The notes under the pieces: model-generated
What the model was told of the DNA's origin: nothing
The model's database searches: none
The model's input: only the letters and a program-made list of their open reading frames with translations
Shown: piece after piece, positions 1-7,605 of the stretch
Layout of the letters: each line of letters starts with the position of its first letter
Position numbering within the stretch: position 1 is the stretch's first letter
Made by a program: the position numbers and the translations under genes
NCBI GenBank assembly: GCA_038233135.1
Contig: JBBSMN010000018.1
Coordinates: forward strand, 1-23,575
Length of the DNA stretch: 23,575 nt
Origin: JACCVL01 sp038233135
Lineage (GTDB): Bacteria > Actinomycetota > Actinomycetes > Propionibacteriales > Nocardioidaceae
Direction: 5' to 3'

Positions 1-1
1 G

Positions 2-136
2 GACTCGCTGTCGATGGTCGAGGTCGTCGTCGCCGCCGAGGAGAAGTTCGACGTCAAGATCCCCGACGACGAGGTCAAGAACCTCAAGACCGTCGGCGAC
101 GCCGTGGCCTTCATCGAGCGCGCCCAGGCCGCCTGA
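2..136 (+). CDS. acpP: Acyl carrier protein, C-terminal part (5' end outside window)
   Basis: This is the last 44 codons of an acyl carrier protein, the cytosolic carrier that holds growing fatty acyl chains on a phosphopantetheine arm. The window opens exactly at the DSLSMVE motif, whose serine (residue 2 of the fragment) is the expected phosphopantetheine attachment site. The following acidic helix (EEKFDVKIPDDEV) and the VGDAV segment are typical of ACP. It ends at TGA and is followed 67 bp later by fabF on the same strand, the usual actinobacterial acpP-fabF order. The N-terminal half, and fabD/fabH if present, lie upstream of the window. The identification is secure; only completeness is unknown. 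Confidence 0.95.
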   Translation, partial: DSLSMVEVVVAAEEKFDVKIPDDEVKNLKTVGDAVAFIERAQAA

Positions 137-147
137 CCCGCGACCCG

Positions 148-186
<39 letters not shown>

Positions 187-203
187 ACCGAGGTGAGCAC
201 CCC

Positions 204-1454
204 ATGACCCGCACGGTCGTCGTGACCGGTATCGGCACAACCAGCCCCGTCGGCGGCAACGTCCCCACCACGTGGGAGGCGCTGCTGGCCGGCACCTCGG
301 GCATCGCCGCGATGACCCACGACTGGGCGGGCCAGCTGAACACCCGGATCGCCGGTGAGGTGGCGGTCGAGCCGTCCGAGGTGCTGGAGCGGGTGCAGGC
401 CCGCCGGCTCGACCGATCCGGCCAGTTGGCGATGGTCGCGGCACTCGAGGCCTGGGCGGACAGCGGTCTGGCCGCCGCGGACGAGGCCGACGCCGGCCCG
501 GACCGCGAACGGGTTGCCGTGGTCTGCGCGACTGGGATCGGCGGCATCACGACCCTGCTGTCCAACTACGACGCGCTGATCACCAAGGGCCCCCGCCGGG
601 TTTCCCCCCTAGCGGTTCCGATGCTGATGCCCAACAGCGCCGCAGCCAACGTGGGGCTGCGCATCGGCGCGAAGGCGGCTGTGAGCGCACCAGTGTCGGC
701 CTGCGCGTCGGGCAACGAGGGCATCGCGCTGGGGGTCGACATGATCCGCCTTGGGCGGGCAGACGTCGTGCTGGCCGGCGGCACGGAGGCAGCCGTCCAC
801 GCGCTGCCAATTGCAGCCTTCGGCAACATGATGGCCCTGTCGAAGCGCAACGACGAACCCGAGCTGGCGTCCCGCCCCTGGGACGTCGACCGGGACGGCT
901 TCGTGCTCGGTGAGGGCGCCGGCCTACTGGTGCTGGAGTCCGCCGAGCACGCCGCGGCGCGCGGAGCCAGGACGTACGTCGAGGTGGCCGGTGCCGGCAT
1001 CACCGCCGACTCCCACGACATCGCCCAGCCCGACCCCGAGGGGCTCGGAGCGACCCGCGCGATCCAGCGTGTGCTCGCCGAGTCGGCGCTCGAGCCTGCC
1101 GACATCCGCCACATCAACGCCCACGCCACGTCCACCCCGCAGGGCGACGTGACCGAGGCGCTCGCCATCCGAAACGCGCTCGGGGCCGCCGTCGACCAGA
1201 TCGTGGTCACAGCCACCAAGTCGATGACCGGCCACCTGCTGGGCGCGGCCGGTGCGCTGGAGTCGATCGCCACCATCTTGGCGCTGCACCACCGGGTGGT
1301 GCCGCCGACGATCAACCTCGACAACCAGGACGCGGCCGTCAACCTCGACATCGCGACCAAGCCCCGCGACCTGCCCGCAGGCGACCTGGCGGCGCTCAAC
1401 AACTCCTTCGGCTTCGGCGGCCACAACGTCGCCCTCGCCTTCCGATCCGTCTGA
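204..1454 (+). CDS. fabF: Beta-ketoacyl-ACP synthase II (KAS II)
   Basis: This 416-residue enzyme condenses malonyl-ACP with acyl-ACP in fatty-acid elongation. The Cys-His-His site of the thiolase-fold KAS family is visible: Cys167 in SACASG, His307 in NAHATSTPQGD and His344 in TGHLLGAAG, with Lys339 just before it. The C-terminal NNSFGFGGHN glycine-rich loop is intact. Length matches the family (about 410-420). The start ATG has a good ribosome binding site (GAGGTGAG at 189-196, 7 nt spacing). It lies between acpP and an accD6-like carboxylase gene, the arrangement also known from the mycobacterial acpM-kasA-kasB-accD6 block. Here there is one KAS gene, not two. Codon use and GC match its neighbours. 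Confidence 0.96.
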   Translation: MTRTVVVTGIGTTSPVGGNVPTTWEALLAGTSGIAAMTHDWAGQLNTRIAGEVAVEPSEVLERVQARRLDRSGQLAMVAALEAWADSGLAAADEADAGPDRERVAVVCATGIGGITTLLSNYDALITKGPRRVSPLAVPMLMPNSAAANVGLRIGAKAAVSAPVSACASGNEGIALGVDMIRLGRADVVLAGGTEAAVHALPIAAFGNMMALSKRNDEPELASRPWDVDRDGFVLGEGAGLLVLESAEHAAARGARTYVEVAGAGITADSHDIAQPDPEGLGATRAIQRVLAESALEPADIRHINAHATSTPQGDVTEALAIRNALGAAVDQIVVTATKSMTGHLLGAAGALESIATILALHHRVVPPTINLDNQDAAVNLDIATKPRDLPAGDLAALNNSFGFGGHNVALAFRSV

Positions 1455-1466
1455 CGGGACCGCCTC

Positions 1467-2915
1467 ATGACAGCGACCGCATCCGCAAAGCCCGTCAAGC
1501 TGCCCCGCGACCAAGATCCCCGCAACCCGGTCACCCGGTTGCGGAGTTTCTTCGACCGCGACTCGATGGAGCTCATCACTCCGGACGACACCTCCGGCAT
1601 GGTTGCCGCCGTTGGGACCGTCGAGGGCACCCACACGGTCGCGTTCTGCTCCGACGCGACCGTGATGGGCGGTGCGATGGGGGACGCCGGCTGCAAGGTG
1701 GTCGTCGCGGCGTACGAGCGCGCCGTCGCCGACCGCGCCCCGATCATCGGCCTGTGGCACTCCGGCGGGGCCCGGCTGGCCGAGGGGGTGCTCTCGCTGC
1801 ATGCGGTGGGGCTGATCTTCCAGGCGATGACCCTCGCCTCGGGGCGCGTCCCGCAGATCTCGGTCGTGCTCGGCCCGGCAGCGGGCGGCGCAGCGTACGG
1901 CCCGGCGCTGACCGACGTCGTGATCCTCGGGCCGGAGGGGCGAGTCTTCGTCACCGGCCCGGACGTGGTCCGCTCGGTCACCGGGGAGAACGTGGACATG
2001 GCCCGCCTCGGCGGCCCGGAGCCGCACGGGCGCCGCTCCGGTGTCGTGCACGTGCTGACCGACTCCGAAGAGGAGGCGATCGAGAAGGCGCGCCGGCTGA
2101 CCTCCCTGCTCGGTGCGCACGGCCACCTGGACGCCGACGGCGTGCGCGATGTCGATCTCGCCGCGGTGCTGCCGGACTCGATCCGCCGCGCGTACGACGT
2201 GCACCCGCTGGTCGAGGAGATCCTCGACGCCGGCAGCGCGCTTGAGCTGCACGCCAAGTGGGCGCCCAACATCACCACCACGTTGGGCCGGCTCGGCGGG
2301 CGCAGCGTCGGCGTCGTCGCCAACAACCCGCTGCGCCTGGGCGGTTGCCTCGACTCGGCCTCGGCGGAAAAGGCGGCCCGCTTCGTGCGCATGTGCGACG
2401 CCTTCGGGGTGCCGCTACTGGTCGTGGTGGATGTCCCCGGCTACCTTCCCGGAGTCGGCCAGGAGTGGGACGGCGTCGTGCGCCGCGGCGCCAAGTTGCT
2501 GCACGCGTTCGCCGAGACCACGGTCCCCCGCATCACGCTGGTGACCCGCAAGGCGTATGGCGGCGCCTACATCGCCATGAACGCCCGGTCTCTCGGTGCG
2601 ACCAAGGTCTTCGCCTGGCCGGGCGCCCAGATCGCGGTCATGGGGGCCGTTGCGGCGATCCGCATCTTGCACCGGCGGCGGTTGGCCGATGTCGCACCCG
2701 ACGTGCGCACCCAGGTGGAGGCCGAGCTGGCCGAGGAGCACGAGCGGATCGCGGGGGGCGTCGAGCGGGCCGCGGAGATCGGGGTTGTCGACGAGGTGGT
2801 CGAACCCGACCGGACCCGCACCGCACTTGCCCAGGCGCTGGCCGCGGCACTCGACAAGAGCAGCGAGCGCTCCGACGGGCCGGTGCGGGGCCGGCACGGC
2901 AACATCCCGCTCTAG
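1467..2915 (+). CDS. Acyl-CoA carboxylase carboxyltransferase (beta) subunit, AccD6-like
   Basis: This 482-residue protein belongs to the biotin-dependent acyl-CoA carboxylase carboxyltransferase family. It transfers CO2 from carboxybiotin to acetyl- or propionyl-CoA, supplying malonyl- or methylmalonyl-CoA. It has both crotonase-like halves: the N half with LWHSGGARLAEG and GPAAGGAAYGPALTD, which form the acyl-CoA oxyanion hole, and the C half with VDVPGYLPGVGQEWDGVVRRGAK and RKAYGGAYIAM. The C-terminal helix is complete. It starts 12 bp after the fabF stop with only a weak ribosome binding site, so it is probably translated from the same transcript. Position after fabF suggests the malonyl-CoA-forming AccD6 role; substrate choice cannot be read from sequence alone. 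Confidence 0.92.
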   Translation: MTATASAKPVKLPRDQDPRNPVTRLRSFFDRDSMELITPDDTSGMVAAVGTVEGTHTVAFCSDATVMGGAMGDAGCKVVVAAYERAVADRAPIIGLWHSGGARLAEGVLSLHAVGLIFQAMTLASGRVPQISVVLGPAAGGAAYGPALTDVVILGPEGRVFVTGPDVVRSVTGENVDMARLGGPEPHGRRSGVVHVLTDSEEEAIEKARRLTSLLGAHGHLDADGVRDVDLAAVLPDSIRRAYDVHPLVEEILDAGSALELHAKWAPNITTTLGRLGGRSVGVVANNPLRLGGCLDSASAEKAARFVRMCDAFGVPLLVVVDVPGYLPGVGQEWDGVVRRGAKLLHAFAETTVPRITLVTRKAYGGAYIAMNARSLGATKVFAWPGAQIAVMGAVAAIRILHRRRLADVAPDVRTQVEAELAEEHERIAGGVERAAEIGVVDEVVEPDRTRTALAQALAAALDKSSERSDGPVRGRHGNIPL

Positions 2916-2935
2916 GGCTGCGGCACACTGGCCGG

Positions 2936-3520
2936 GTGCCGAGCTTCGACGAGGACCGCAACCCCAGCGGCAACCCGATCCGGCTGGCGCTCATCGTCGT
3001 GGTGGGCCTGCTGGCGTTCGGTGTCGCCCTCGGGTTGCTGCTGTCCTATCTCGGCACGAGTGCCCTGAGCGCCGCCGGCATCGACGACGCCACCCCGGCA
3101 CCGCAGGCCTCGAAGTCGCCGTCTGCGCGCTCGAAGTCGACGGCCAAGCCGTCCGGCGCGAGCAGGCCGAAGCAGCCGACCGAGCGGTCCCCCACCACCA
3201 AGAGCCCCACCACGAATAGCCCCACCACCAAGAGCCCCGCCACGCAGTCGGGCACGCTCACCGCTGCACCGAGGACGGTCGACACCTTCGAGCAGGTGCA
3301 GCTGCGTGGCCGGGTCGCGGGCGTCGGCCCCGGCACCCGGCTGCAGGTCGAGCGCCGGGAGGCCGGGGGCTGGACCGCGTTCCCGGTGTCGACCAGCACC
3401 GGGCGCCGAGGCGCCTTTGCGACGGTGGTCGCGCTCGGACAACCGGGACCCAACGTGCTCCGCGTACGTGTCGACGGATCGCAGCGGGCCACACCCGCCA
3501 TGACCGTCACCGTCAACTGA
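2936..3520 (+). CDS. Membrane-anchored protein with Pro/Thr/Ser/Lys-rich linker and C-terminal beta-domain
   Basis: This 194-residue protein has no name I recognise. A charged N-terminal cytoplasmic stretch of about 18 residues is followed by one hydrophobic segment (about residues 19-42) that looks like a signal anchor. Then comes a low-complexity stalk rich in S, P, T and K (about 55-105) with repeated SPTTK/SPTTN/SPATQ units. The C-terminal domain of about 90 residues (from SGTLTAAP to MTVTVN) looks like an Ig-like beta-sandwich on the cell surface. I chose the GTG 20 bp after the accD stop because the reading frame upstream of it merely shadows accD. There is no clear ribosome binding site, so coupling or leaderless translation is possible. 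No catalytic residues are evident. Confidence 0.75.
   Translation: MPSFDEDRNPSGNPIRLALIVVVGLLAFGVALGLLLSYLGTSALSAAGIDDATPAPQASKSPSARSKSTAKPSGASRPKQPTERSPTTKSPTTNSPTTKSPATQSGTLTAAPRTVDTFEQVQLRGRVAGVGPGTRLQVERREAGGWTAFPVSTSTGRRGAFATVVALGQPGPNVLRVRVDGSQRATPAMTVTVN
3187..3249 (+). repeat. Degenerate 15-bp repeats coding SPTTx units
   Basis: Four imperfect copies of an AGCCCCACCACCAAG-type 15-mer encode SPTTK, SPTTN, SPTTK and SPATQ in the stalk of the membrane-anchored protein. The copies keep the reading frame. Stalk length could therefore vary between strains. Confidence 0.7.
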
Positions 3521-3535
3521 CCCGCTCCCCCGCAC

Positions 3536-3583
3536 AGTTGTCACCGGCACGCGGTGTTCTAACACCATGTGCCGGTGACAACT
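3536..3583. terminator. 48-bp near-perfect palindrome between convergent genes
   Basis: The left arm AGTTGTCACCGGCAC (3536-3550) is exactly complementary to 3569-3583. After two unpaired positions an inner 6-bp stem (GGTGTT/AACACC) closes on a 2-nt centre. The element starts 15 bp after the stop of the rightward gene and ends 16 bp before the stop of the leftward DUF3145 gene, the right place for a bidirectional terminator. There is no T-run, which is common for actinobacterial terminators. It could instead be a dispersed palindromic repeat. Confidence 0.7.
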
Positions 3584-3599
3584 TGGCGGTGGCTGTGGC

Positions 3600-4100
3600 T
3601 CAGACCACCTGGTGCAGCCAGCGCACGGGCGCACCCTCGCCGGCGTGCCGGAACGTCTCCAGCTCGTCGTCCCAGGGCTTGCCGAGGAGCCGATCGAGCT
3701 CGTGCTCGAGAGTGACCTGACCCAGCGCCGCTTTGAGCGTCGCGGCCCGCAGCCGCTCCTCCGGGATCATCAGATCCCCGTGCAGTCCCGTGACGGCGTG
3801 GAAGACACCGAGCTCCTCGGTGTAGGCGTAGCGCGCACCCTCACTGACAGCGGTCGGCTCCTCGGTGACCTCGAAGCGCAGGTGGGACCAGCCCCGCAGC
3901 GACGAAGCGAGCCGAGCCGCGGTGCCCGCGGCGGACTGCCAGGACAGCTCGGCGCGATGGGTGCTGGCCGCAGCCTGCTGTGGGGTCCAGGACAGGCGTA
4001 CGGGCACGCCGAGAACGCCGCCGACGGCCCACTCGACGTGCGGGCACAACGCCGACCGCGCGGAGTGGACGTAGACCACGCCCCGTGTCGTGACGGACAC
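3600..4100 (-). CDS. DUF3145 family protein
   Basis: This 166-residue protein matches the actinobacterial DUF3145 family, whose function is unknown. The diagnostic opening TTRGVVYVHSARSALCPHVEWAVGGVLG is present right after the start. The GTG at 4100 is chosen because a strong GGAGG lies 5 nt upstream and the length then agrees with the family. An in-frame ATG one codon earlier (4103) is too close to that site, and an ATG at 4175 would add an unconserved tail. No signal peptide or membrane segment is seen. It is divergent from the acetyltransferase gene and convergent with the membrane-anchored protein. Family assignment is confident; no role can be stated. Confidence 0.88.
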   Translation of the reverse strand: MSVTTRGVVYVHSARSALCPHVEWAVGGVLGVPVRLSWTPQQAAASTHRAELSWQSAAGTAARLASSLRGWSHLRFEVTEEPTAVSEGARYAYTEELGVFHAVTGLHGDLMIPEERLRAATLKAALGQVTLEHELDRLLGKPWDDELETFRHAGEGAPVRWLHQVV

Positions 4101-4367
4101 CATGACCTCCCAGGCTCGAGGTTCACCTTCCCCAGCGGCCTCGATCAGCGGGGGCGTCAACTGTCCGGTCGGCACCAGTGTGCACCACGAGCACCATCAG
4201 CACCAGTGCTCCGGCGACACACGCAGAGTGTTAAGGTGGTGACGCAATGCTCAACTTGGGGCACATGGCACAAGTCGGGGTCTGGTGTACGGACCGGCCC
4301 GCGCCTATCGTCAGGGGTGACTCGGCCTGGTCGGTCGGGGCGACCTTTGGGAGAGGGGCTGGTGGAC

Positions 4368-4694
4368 ATGTCGGTCAGCGTGCGGGAGGCGCCGGAGCGC
4401 AAGCGCTTCGAGGTCCTGGTGGACGGGGAGGTCGTCGGCTTCGCGGTCTACCACTTGGAGGACGGCTGCCGTGCCATCCCGCACACCGAGGTGAGCCCCG
4501 CTCACGGCGGTCAGGGGCTCGGCAGCGAGCTCGTCCGCACCGTCTTGGACTCGGCGCGCGAGCGCGGCGAGCAGGTGCTGCCGTACTGCCCGTTCGTGTC
4601 GGCCTACATCCGCAAGCACGAGGAGTACGTCGGCCTGGTGCCCGAGACCGATCGCGACGCCTTCGGGCTCGGCGCGGTCGCGTCGCAGTCCTGA
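4368..4694 (+). CDS. Small GNAT-like N-acetyltransferase
   Basis: This 108-residue protein resembles the short GCN5-related N-acetyltransferases (NATA1/YidJ-like type). The acetyl-CoA binding segment SPAHGGQGLGSELVRTVLDSA (about residues 43-63) holds the expected Q-G-x-G loop, and the LPYCPFVSAYIRKHEEY stretch is typical of this subfamily's C-terminus. The ATG at 4368 follows a GAGAGGGG ribosome binding site by about 9 nt. Longer upstream frames run antisense to DUF3145 and are not credible. The acetylated substrate is unknown. The approximately 267-bp gap to the divergent DUF3145 gene must hold both promoters, but I could not pick them with confidence. Confidence 0.85.
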   Translation: MSVSVREAPERKRFEVLVDGEVVGFAVYHLEDGCRAIPHTEVSPAHGGQGLGSELVRTVLDSARERGEQVLPYCPFVSAYIRKHEEYVGLVPETDRDAFGLGAVASQS

Positions 4695-4740
4695 CATGAA
4701 CGGCGCGCGCACAGCAGGCGTCCCTGCGTCAAAATCACGC

Positions 4741-4746
4741 TAACCT
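4741..4746 (+). promoter_or_regulatory. Candidate -10 hexamer (TAACCT) for a leaderless PAP2 mRNA
   Basis: TAACCT ends 7 nt before the GTG start at 4754, and no Shine-Dalgarno sequence lies between. This spacing would place the transcription start at or next to the start codon, as in leaderless actinobacterial mRNAs. No convincing -35 box is visible. Confidence 0.45.
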
Positions 4747-4753
4747 GGGGCCG

Positions 4754-5863
4754 GTGTTCAGGCGTCCCTACTCCATGGCCGTCGCAGTGGCTGCCGTGAC
4801 AGCCGCCGCGGCGGTGGTGGTGGCGCTCATCACCGGATTGCCGATGCGCGACCCCGACGGCATCGCCGGGCCGTCCTACATACGGCTGCCGCTGATCCTG
4901 GCCCTGTTCTTCGTCATCGACATGCTGCCACGCGCCATCCGGCGCGTGAACGACATGGGCCAGATATGGGTCTCCTGCCGCAACGTGATGCAGGAGCGGT
5001 GGCCGTGGTACCGCGTTCGCATCGCCCTGATCGGCTTGGGGTCCTTCTACGTCAGCTATGTCGGCTACCGCAACCTGAAGAACTACCTGCCGACCATCCG
5101 GGACGAGCGCTACGACGACTGGCTCAGCATCACCGACTCTATCCTGTTCCTCGGCGCCGACCCCGGCCGGCTGCTGCACCAGGTGCTCGGGACCGGCATC
5201 GCTGCCCACGTCCTGTCGTTCGTCTACATCTCCTACCTGCTGCTGGTGCCGCTCTCGCTGGCCGCGGCGCTGGTGTGGAACCGCAACATCAGCCTGGGCT
5301 TCTGGTACGTCACCGCACTGTGCATGAACTGGTCGCTGGGTGCCCTCAGCTACTACGTGCTGCCGTCGGTCGGCCCCCGATTCATCGACGCCGCGTACTA
5401 CCGAGATGCGCTGCCGACCACCGGGGTCAGCGCCCTGCAGACTGGCTTGTGGAACTCGCGGCTCAAGGTGCTGCTCGACCCCGGCGTCACTGACTCGATC
5501 CAAGGTGTCGCAGCGTTCGCGTCGTTGCACGTGTCGGTCGTCTTCACCGCCGCCTACTGCGCCCACCGCGCCGGCCTGAACCGATTCCTGCGGGCCGCCC
5601 TGTGGACCTACCTCGGACTGACGACCCTGGCAACGGTGTACTTCGGCTGGCACTACTTCGTCGACGATATCGCCGCCCTCGGGATCGGCTGGATCGCGGT
5701 CACCCTCGCTGCGCTGGCCACCGGCAACCAGGCCCGGCTGAGCCGTCCGGGGCGCTCCAGAACTGCTGCGCCCCCCGAACGCAGCACGCATGAGGCGATC
5801 CCCGCACCGGACGCCGCCGGCGCGGCGAGCGGGTCGGGCCGCACCGACAGCGTGCACCGCTGA
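4754..5863 (+). CDS. PAP2-family (inositolphosphotransferase/phosphatase) integral membrane protein
   Basis: This 369-residue multi-pass membrane protein carries the PAP2 motifs in its C-terminal half. SLHVS (about residue 258) and GWHYFVDDIAALGIGW (about 300) supply the two catalytic histidines of the phosphatase or inositolphosphotransferase site. About six hydrophobic segments run from residue 8 to 325, followed by a polar, probably cytoplasmic tail of about 45 residues. Such enzymes dephosphorylate lipid phosphates or transfer phospho-headgroups. The GTG start is used because of the -10-like hexamer just upstream; an in-frame ATG seven codons later (4775) is an alternative. The phosphatidyltransferase gene starts 1 nt after its stop, so the two probably act on one lipid pathway. 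Substrate is unknown. Confidence 0.85.
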   Translation: MFRRPYSMAVAVAAVTAAAAVVVALITGLPMRDPDGIAGPSYIRLPLILALFFVIDMLPRAIRRVNDMGQIWVSCRNVMQERWPWYRVRIALIGLGSFYVSYVGYRNLKNYLPTIRDERYDDWLSITDSILFLGADPGRLLHQVLGTGIAAHVLSFVYISYLLLVPLSLAAALVWNRNISLGFWYVTALCMNWSLGALSYYVLPSVGPRFIDAAYYRDALPTTGVSALQTGLWNSRLKVLLDPGVTDSIQGVAAFASLHVSVVFTAAYCAHRAGLNRFLRAALWTYLGLTTLATVYFGWHYFVDDIAALGIGWIAVTLAALATGNQARLSRPGRSRTAAPPERSTHEAIPAPDAAGAASGSGRTDSVHR

Positions 5864-5864
5864 C

Positions 5865-6446
5865 ATGGTCACGGCCCTTGAGCGGCCCAGCCTCAATCTG
5901 CCCAACGCCCTGACCCTGGGTCGCCTGCTCGCCGTCCCCGTCTTCGTTGGCCTGCTGGTCAACGACCACGGCTCCACACCAGGTCGGTTTCTCCTGGCTG
6001 CCGTCTACGTCGGAGCGTGTCTCACCGATCTCGCCGATGGCCATCTGGCCCGCTCGCGCGGACAGGTCACCGAGTTCGGCATCCAGGCCGACCCGATCGC
6101 GGACAAGGCGCTGCTGGCCTCGGCACTGGTCGGGCTGTCCGTGCTCGGCGAGCTGCCCTGGTGGGCAACGGTCGTCATCCTCAGTCGCGAGTTGGCCGTC
6201 ACCTGCCTGCGGATGCTCGTACGCCGGCATGGCTTGATCCCCGCCTCGCGCGGCGGCAAGCTCAAGTCCCTCACCCAGAACACCGCGGTCACGCTGTACC
6301 TGTTGCCGCCGCTCGGCCTGCTCACAGACCTGCGCCTCCCCGTGCTGGTGATCGCAGTCGCAGCGACGCTGGTGAGCGGCGCGGACTACGCCGTGCGGGC
6401 CGCCCGGATGCGTGCCGCGGCGCAGCAGCAGCAGGTCGGCGTCTGA
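5865..6446 (+). CDS. CDP-alcohol phosphatidyltransferase (PgsA-like)
   Basis: This 193-residue membrane enzyme transfers a phosphatidyl group from CDP-diacylglycerol to an alcohol. The full CDP-OH-P signature is present: Asp58-Gly59, Ala62-Arg63, Gly72, Asp76 and Asp80 in DGHLAR...G...D...D. About five hydrophobic segments are visible and the length is normal for phosphatidylglycerophosphate synthase. The N-terminal NLPNALTLGR is also typical of PgsA, but other alcohols are possible. The ATG at 5865 follows the preceding stop by 1 nt, so translation is probably coupled to the PAP2 gene. An upstream extension from 5790 only overlaps that gene. It is convergent with the flavoprotein operon, the two stops being 1 nt apart. 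Confidence 0.9.
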   Translation: MVTALERPSLNLPNALTLGRLLAVPVFVGLLVNDHGSTPGRFLLAAVYVGACLTDLADGHLARSRGQVTEFGIQADPIADKALLASALVGLSVLGELPWWATVVILSRELAVTCLRMLVRRHGLIPASRGGKLKSLTQNTAVTLYLLPPLGLLTDLRLPVLVIAVAATLVSGADYAVRAARMRAAAQQQQVGV

Positions 6447-6447
6447 G

Positions 6448-7605
6448 TCACGGCGCCGGCAGGCTGCTGGTCACGGCGGCCAGCGTTGTAGCGGTGAGGC
6501 GCCCACGCCCGAGGCCGATCTCGACGAGCTCGTCGAAGACCCGCTGCTCGGCGGCCGCCGCACGGACGGCCGCCTGCACCAGCCCCGGGACCGAGCCCAG
6601 CCGGGCCGCGACGCTGGTGTGCAGCAGGTGCCGGCCGAGCAGCGCTCGAACCGCTGCCCGGTGCACCCGTCCGGCACTCACGTCACAGTCGAGGGCGCGT
6701 ACGGCGGCGCGACCGGCGAGGACCCCGGTGGCGACGGCGTAGTAGATGCCCTCACCGGTGATCGGGTTGATCAGGTGCGCGGCGTCACCCGCGAGCAGCA
6801 CGCGACCGTCGGGCTGGCGCCATGGCCACGACGACAGGGGCAGGTGATGGCCACGCCACTGCTGCCCGCGCTGGCTGACGCCGGGCAGCAGCTCGTCGAG
6901 CTGGCCCAGCAGCATGGCCCTGGACAGCGACGGCGCCCGCGGGCGCAGCAGCTCGCCGTAGCCGACGTTGGCCAGCCCGTCGCCGCGGTCGAACGACCAG
7001 GCGTACGCCGGTTGGCGGCGTGACCCGAACACGATCAGCTGACGGTCACGAGCAGCTGGCAGGACCGGCGCGTAGCCGCGCAATGCCAGCGCGGTGCGTG
7101 GCCTGGCGCCGTGGGCGACAGCAGCGCGCACGGCCGAGTGTGCGCCGTCGGCGCCGATGACCGTATCGGCGCGAGGGCGTGCACCGCCCGTGCCGTCGGA
7201 GGTATCGACGACCACATGGGTCCGGCCGACCCGGACAGCGCGCACCCGCTGCCGGCGGAAGCGCGCCCCCGCAGCCAGCGCCGCCTCCAGCAGCCGAGCA
7301 TCGAACACCGAGCGCGGCACGACGTAGGACGGCCGGGCCATCATGCGGCAGACGCGGGTGCCGCCGTGCGCCAGCTCGAGCCGTCGCACCGGCACCCGGT
7401 CGTCGAGCAGCCCGTGCACGCCCACCGCGGCCAGCACATCGAGGACGTGCGGCGCGATGCCGTCCCCGCAGGGCTTGTCGCGCGGGAAGTCGGCGCGGTC
7501 CATCAGCAGAACCCGCAGGTCGGGGCGCGCGTGCAGGGCGCCCAGTGCGGCCGCCGAGCCGGCCGGACCCGCACCGACGATGATCAGGTCCCAGGTGTCG
7601 ATCAT
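6448..7605 (-). CDS. Geranylgeranyl-reductase-family FAD-dependent oxidoreductase
   Basis: This 385-residue flavoprotein has an N-terminal FAD-binding GAGPAG (residues 11-16), the PRDKPCGDGI segment (about 41-50) typical of geranylgeranyl reductases, and a second FAD motif GDAAHLINPITGEGI near residue 275. The family reduces isolated double bonds of prenyl chains. It is the last gene of the leftward operon: its ATG overlaps the stop of the preceding flavoprotein gene in an ATGA, indicating coupled translation. With a UbiA prenyltransferase in the cluster, reduction of an attached prenyl chain is the most likely job. A hydroxylase role is the alternative. Confidence 0.88.
   Translation of the reverse strand: MIDTWDLIIVGAGPAGSAAALGALHARPDLRVLLMDRADFPRDKPCGDGIAPHVLDVLAAVGVHGLLDDRVPVRRLELAHGGTRVCRMMARPSYVVPRSVFDARLLEAALAAGARFRRQRVRAVRVGRTHVVVDTSDGTGGARPRADTVIGADGAHSAVRAAVAHGARPRTALALRGYAPVLPAARDRQLIVFGSRRQPAYAWSFDRGDGLANVGYGELLRPRAPSLSRAMLLGQLDELLPGVSQRGQQWRGHHLPLSSWPWRQPDGRVLLAGDAAHLINPITGEGIYYAVATGVLAGRAAVRALDCDVSAGRVHRAAVRALLGRHLLHTSVAARLGSVPGLVQAAVRAAAAEQRVFDELVEIGLGRGRLTATTLAAVTSSLPAP

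Noticed and set aside
566..2392. Long minus-strand frames (608 and 442 codons) opposite fabF and accD
   Set aside because: They are antisense shadows of two clearly conserved genes in high-GC DNA; their translations are low-complexity Arg/Ala/Ser/Gly-rich sequences without any domain.
2258..2935. Upstream extension of the membrane-anchored protein to 2258
   Set aside because: It lies wholly inside accD in another frame; the membrane segment and family-like sequence only begin after the GTG at 2936.
3612..4367. Upstream extension of the GNAT gene
   Set aside because: It is antisense to the conserved DUF3145 gene; the GNAT domain starts at 4368 with a ribosome binding site.
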